This document shows positions 61,915 through 64,000 of a DNA stretch of 64,000 bases, in pieces (the stretch's first letter is position 1; each line of letters opens with the position of its first letter). Both the position numbers and the translations under genes were made by a program. The stretch is from Akkermansia sp. (GTDB lineage: Bacteria > Verrucomicrobiota > Verrucomicrobiia > Verrucomicrobiales > Akkermansiaceae): assembly GCA_017399165.1 (NCBI GenBank), contig JAFQEF010000070.1:1-64000 (forward strand), read 5' to 3'. The notes below the pieces were generated by a model. That model worked only from the letters and a program-made list of their open reading frames with translations, made no database searches and had not been told where the DNA came from.

Positions 61915-63884
61915 AATTTCTCTTCGGTTTGGTATGCCTGTTGCGGATGATTTGTTTGTTTTTCCTTGGCTTTTAGTACATGATGCAGAACCATCGAGCG
62001 CAGTATACGCAGTAGGGTTCTCTTTTCTCTGCCCAAGATGCTTGCCATCTCTACGCTTGTTACCCAACGATTTCGGCATAAATCACAGATTGCGGTTTCC
62101 ATTTCCTCCTGGCTTACCTTTTTGGATGCCTTCACTTTTAGTACAGATTCCGGCAGCTGTGACATTAGGTGTGACATTTGCGTGGATTTTTCCTCGAGCT
62201 GTGACATTTGATTGAAAAGAGGTAAATCTTCCTCATTCCTTTTATTATTAATAGCTCCAATAGTTGAGGAATTGTTCGCAACTTCTCTGGTGAGGTGTGA
62301 CATTTGCTGTGACATTTGCTCGGTATTTCCATGGAACTGTGACATTTGTCTTGCATTTGCCTCACTCCAGCAATATTTCATGCCTCGAGTGCGTCCTTTG
62401 GTCTTCAGATAGCCGCGTTCCACAAAGCGGGACAAATATCGGCTTAAATCAGCAGGATGCATCGGCAACATGTTTTGAATATCACCATGAGAGATGAAAC
62501 TGTCGAAGGGTACGCAGACCAGCACCAGCTTTTCAAACGATGAGAGTTGTGAAAAATCCTGTGCGCCAATGCGATGAATAATAGCATCCAGATTCTTGCG
62601 TGGAATCATTCCAACAGAGGGCAAAAACCATACAACTCTCCATGGATTACCCAGTTCGCTTATTTGCGGGAACGCAAGGCAAGTGTCAAACCACCCCTTG
62701 GTGATTTTCTCTACTCCACTACCGGCTTTATCCCCCATACCCAATGCCTGGAACATGCGTTGCAGGTTCTTGTTGCGGCAAATGCTAATCTGCTCCGAGT
62801 CGGTGAAGAGCGTGTCTTTATTCACTAACATGGTGCCCGGATTTACAAACTTCAACCCCTCCGGGCGCTTGGTAATCCGGATTCCGGCATCCACCCAATA
62901 GTCCGCATGAATGATGGTATTGGCAACCGCTTCGCGCAAAGCAATGTCGGCGAGTGTTTCCCCTTTGCGGGTCATGTCCTTGTTCAACTCAAATGGACGT
63001 TTCAAGCCTAATTGAAGGCGCCCCAGCACCTGGAATGTGAACTCATACAGATTGCCGGCCCATGAACCATCATTCGTTAAGCGATCACTCCACCGGGCAT
63101 TCTCATCCGTGGAGTTCTCGTATTCAAAGTAATCCAATTGGAAGCTGGGCCATAAATCAAGAATGGAGTCATGCTTGCCGAACATGAGTAAACCAGCCAG
63201 TGTTACACCAGTTTCTCCCGTGGCGCGGTCTGTTCGATAGGCTCTTAACTTTCGCAGCAGTCCTTCATCGCTCTCGTGTTGCCACAGAGTTCCCATGGGA
63301 GTATCCCGCATACGATTGCGGAATTTTCTCAGCGTTACAGAGTCAATATCACCCAGCGTACTATGCGGTAGGATATGGTCGTCTTGGGAATAGGTTTGTA
63401 TCAGAAAGACATCCCGATTGCGGCGCATCCGGGCTATCTCAGTCTCGCCACACTGCACATCCGCTTCCTGCTGGCGGATATAGCACAGCTTTTCATCCTT
63501 GCTCAGATGCACCGGCTGGTGCTCTGGACTTGCTACAGGAACTCTGATGGCAAGGATTTCCTTACCCTCTAATTCCATTTTCTCCACACAGCCGGGACGG
63601 GAGCATAAGTTACAGCTTACCTGCTGGCTGTTGTTGAGCAGATCCACCAGTTCCTTATGCCGCTTGTCGATGTTGGGGACACCTTTCACCTCGCCATCAT
63701 CAGTCACACCGAGGATGAGTATACCGCCCACGGTATTCGCAAACGCACTATACGTGCGCCGCAGCTCCTTGTTCGGCAGACCTCCCTCTGCCAGCTTGAA
63801 CTCCAGCTTCAAGCCCTCTTTCCATTCCTTGTGTTCTTTATACAGGCGCTTCACCTCTTGCACCAATGACTCCGTGTCACTCAT
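61911..63884 (-). CDS. AlbA_2 and GHKL-ATPase protein in the type I operon
   Basis: 657 residues. The N-terminal domain (EGLKLEFKLAEGGLPNKELRRTYSAFANT, GGILILGVTDDGEVKG) is AlbA_2 (Schlafen-type, divergent AAA_4). The middle has REAVANTIIHADYW and AGSGVEKI, the HATPase_c_4 nucleotide-binding pattern. Then comes a winged-helix-like part, and a linker (about 510-575) with a duplicated block QMSQ-x6-QMSxxMSxL. The C-terminus is another helix-turn-helix-like unit. AAGGAG lies 10 bases before the ATG. It sits between hsdS and hsdR and is coupled to hsdR. Role in such operons not established; regulation or RNA-cleaving activity have been suggested for AlbA_2 relatives. Confidence 0.85.
   Translation of the reverse strand: MSDTESLVQEVKRLYKEHKEWKEGLKLEFKLAEGGLPNKELRRTYSAFANTVGGILILGVTDDGEVKGVPNIDKRHKELVDLLNNSQQVSCNLCSRPGCVEKMELEGKEILAIRVPVASPEHQPVHLSKDEKLCYIRQQEADVQCGETEIARMRRNRDVFLIQTYSQDDHILPHSTLGDIDSVTLRKFRNRMRDTPMGTLWQHESDEGLLRKLRAYRTDRATGETGVTLAGLLMFGKHDSILDLWPSFQLDYFEYENSTDENARWSDRLTNDGSWAGNLYEFTFQVLGRLQLGLKRPFELNKDMTRKGETLADIALREAVANTIIHADYWVDAGIRITKRPEGLKFVNPGTMLVNKDTLFTDSEQISICRNKNLQRMFQALGMGDKAGSGVEKITKGWFDTCLAFPQISELGNPWRVVWFLPSVGMIPRKNLDAIIHRIGAQDFSQLSSFEKLVLVCVPFDSFISHGDIQNMLPMHPADLSRYLSRFVERGYLKTKGRTRGMKYCWSEANARQMSQFHGNTEQMSQQMSHLTREVANNSSTIGAINNKRNEEDLPLFNQMSQLEEKSTQMSHLMSQLPESVLKVKASKKVSQEEMETAICDLCRNRWVTSVEMASILGREKRTLLRILRSMVLHHVLKAKEKQTNHPQQAYQTEEKL
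62158..62347. repeat. Duplicated TGTGACATTT block inside the AlbA_2 gene
   Basis: The word TGTGACATT(T/A) begins at 62158, 62170, 62200, 62296, 62308 and 62338. Spacings are 12 and 30 bases, then the same 12 and 30 again, so the whole block is repeated 138 bases apart. It codes for QMS(Q/H) motifs in the linker. Confidence 0.9.
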
Positions 63885-63911
63885 ATGAAATCTTCTCCTT
63901 GTTTCGTGTTA

Positions 63912-64000
63912 CTATACCAGACGTATGCGTCCTGTCAAAAGGTTTTGCATCATTCCTTGCTTGATACAACTTAATTTACTCAACTCTTTTTGGAGAGAAC
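63912..64000 (-). CDS. hsdS: Type I restriction S subunit, C-terminal end (cut by window edge)
   Basis: 28 codons before a TAG at 63914-63912, open to the window edge. The peptide ends KLSCIKQGMMQNLLTGRIRL plus V. KxxxIKQGxMQxLLTG(K/R) is the usual last helix and end of type I specificity subunits. It is 27 bases from the start of the AlbA_2 gene, giving the order hsdS, AlbA_2, hsdR. Confidence 0.85.
   Translation of the reverse strand, partial: SLQKELSKLSCIKQGMMQNLLTGRIRLV

Overview
The window looks like a chromosome segment of a gut-type member of the Verrucomicrobiota, probably near Akkermansia. This rests on gene content and style: exported peptidases and glycosidases, weak Shine-Dalgarno sites, a short NuoG, a zinc-free L31 and mid-50s GC by eye. 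No rRNA or marker gene is present to prove it. Accessory genes (the DpnI homolog, the two DUF4143 ATPases, and 56.3-64 kb) are visibly more AT-rich.

Layout: 0-9 kb holds a transposase fragment, a GT35 glucan phosphorylase-like gene, an exported DUF4139 protein, two small DNA-binding-like genes, and an operon of Sua5/TsaC, an SCP2-like protein, an iron alcohol dehydrogenase and an aldehyde dehydrogenase. 9-16.7 kb is accessory: a four-helix-bundle (S23) gene enclosed by 22-nt repeat arrays, an exported GH18 enzyme, a DUF4143 ATPase with a 32-nt palindromic array upstream, a carboxynorspermidine synthase-type dehydrogenase, an orphan DpnI, and a Sel1-repeat protein. 16.7-29.5 kb is the complex I operon nuoDEFGHIJKLMN on the minus strand; nuoA, nuoB and nuoC are not here. 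29.5-33 kb is a rearranged stretch. It has a second DUF4143 ATPase with another 32-nt palindromic array, a 173-bp duplication of the nuoD 5' region, and a complete small chimeric gene joining the NuoD N-terminus in frame to the C-terminus of an FtsK-gamma-like protein. 33-43 kb has an ArsC-like protein, an exported thioredoxin, L31 type B, three tandem exported M3 peptidases and two coupled membrane ankyrin-like genes. 43-55.7 kb has a clan GH-D-like glycosidase with an MFS transporter, an ankyrin protein, a lipoprotein, a tRNA with CAU anticodon, a giant M16 peptidase fused to a C25-like domain, a membrane protein and tRNA-Ala. 55.7-64 kb is a defence-type island: a broken GIY-YIG gene in repeats, a RhuM remnant, a DUF2971 gene, and a type I restriction operon (end of hsdS, an AlbA_2/ATPase gene, hsdR, a YgjP-like metallopeptidase).

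The most interesting pattern is shared by three genes: the S23 gene and both ATPases. Each has a short-repeat array ending a few bases upstream of a -35 box, exactly 17 bp to a -10-like hexamer, and an ATG only 5-6 bases after the -10. This predicts leaderless mRNAs. The two ATPase arrays share a 32-nt period although their sequences are unrelated. This looks like a common expression or mobility module attached to unrelated accessory genes.
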